Below the pieces are notes generated by a model. It searched no databases and was not told the origin of the DNA. It saw only the letters and a list, made by a program, of their open reading frames with translations. The position numbers were made by a program, and so were the translations under genes. From contig NZ_JYIJ01000015.1 in the NCBI RefSeq assembly GCF_001543895.1, positions 62,001 through 126,000 on the forward strand: a stretch of 64,000 nucleotides of DNA. The letters are read 5' to 3'. Each line of letters begins with the position of its first letter. The stretch's first letter is position 1. Of the stretch, positions 63,813 through 64,000 are shown piece after piece. Origin of the DNA: Carbonactinospora thermoautotrophica (GTDB lineage: Bacteria; Actinomycetota; Actinomycetes; Streptomycetales; Carbonactinosporaceae).

Positions 63813-64000
63813 TCAGTCATGGTGGACGGCCTCGACGTTGTTGCCGTCCGGGTCGTACACGAACGCCGCGTAGTACCGCGGGGAGTACTCAGCCCGGATC
63901 CCTGGCGGGAGCTTGGGCTCCCCCGGCCGCGACGGCCGCGGTGTAGAAGGCGTCCACCTGCTCCCGGCCACGAACGCGATGTGCGCGCCGCGCGTCACCG
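63813..64000 (-). CDS. VOC family (glyoxalase-like) protein, C-terminal part with two frame changes
   Basis: The gene runs off the right edge. The end is a typical VOC domain: RGAHIAFVAG, then GEPKLPPGIRAEYSPRYYAA and FVYDPDGNNVEAVHHD. Between them (63899-63960) the correct sequence, EQVDAFYTAAVAAGG, is in another frame: a G run one base short and another one base long shift the frame out and back. The reading frame stays open, but 17-18 residues would be wrong. This is either a sequencing/assembly error at G runs or a true pair of compensating indels. Confidence 0.75.
   Translation of the reverse strand, partial: VTRGAHIAFVAGSRWTPSTPRPSRPGEPKLPPGIRAEYSPRYYAAFVYDPDGNNVEAVHHD

Overview
The window is high-GC DNA (about 70% or more) with strong third-position GC bias, GTG and TTG starts and many overlapping stop/start junctions. 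It carries genes typical of Actinomycetota: rbpA, whiA, opcA, a mycothiol-dependent (MDMPI-fold) enzyme, an acVLRF1-type peptidyl-tRNA hydrolase, and the suf operon order sufR-B-D-Rieske-C-S-U-T. The organism is an actinomycete, perhaps of the Streptosporangiales/Thermomonosporaceae type; genus and species cannot be read from this sequence. It looks like chromosomal backbone. I saw no rRNA, tRNA, CRISPR array, insertion sequence or prophage.

Layout. 1-8.9 kb is mixed housekeeping: flavin reductase end, YjdF, LD-carboxypeptidase, sirtuin, small membrane proteins, an atypical SDR, an Asp23 protein with a very long disordered N-terminus, and an ABC exporter. 8.9-15.5 kb is the least tidy part: a 1-kb gene-free stretch with hairpins, a decayed acyl-CoA dehydrogenase beside an intact enoyl-CoA hydratase, an HTH protein, an acyl-CoA synthetase, a DJ-1/PfpI protein, and a TetR regulator with a clear operator. 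15.6-20.5 kb holds an ABC-F protein, a zinc metallopeptidase, a secreted trypsin-like protease and acVLRF1.

20.6-27.3 kb is the suf iron-sulfur assembly operon, read leftward from sufR. Its control region combines a probable leaderless promoter, a dyad over the start codon that could be a SufR site, and an upstream IdeR/DmdR-like iron box. 27.5-36 kb holds an ABC-2 drug/lipid exporter pair, a DMFase-like protein, ctaA and (further right, opposite strand) ctaB for heme A, an MDMPI-family enzyme, a truncated ATP-grasp pseudogene, an excisionase-like HTH and a Cys-rich small ORF.

36.2-44.4 kb is a rightward carbon-metabolism operon: tkt-tal-pgi-zwf-opcA-pgl (pentose phosphate pathway, NADPH supply). 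It converges on a leftward series uvrC-rapZ-yvcK-whiA-gap-pgk-tpiA-secG-rbpA (45-54 kb), which links nucleotide excision repair, sporulation/cell-division control and lower glycolysis. 54-64 kb has a secreted S1 protease, a Rieske lipoprotein, uvrA, a metallo-beta-lactamase-fold hydrolase, an ACT protein, a small ferredoxin-fold protein, a TerC membrane protein behind a yybP-ykoY (Mn2+) riboswitch, a TrmB/LuxR hybrid regulator and a VOC protein cut by the window edge.

The most useful extras beyond gene calls are the riboswitch before terC, the layered suf control region, a run of leaderless-type promoters that settle start codons, and several decayed or frameshifted genes. No wholly new multi-gene system was evident.
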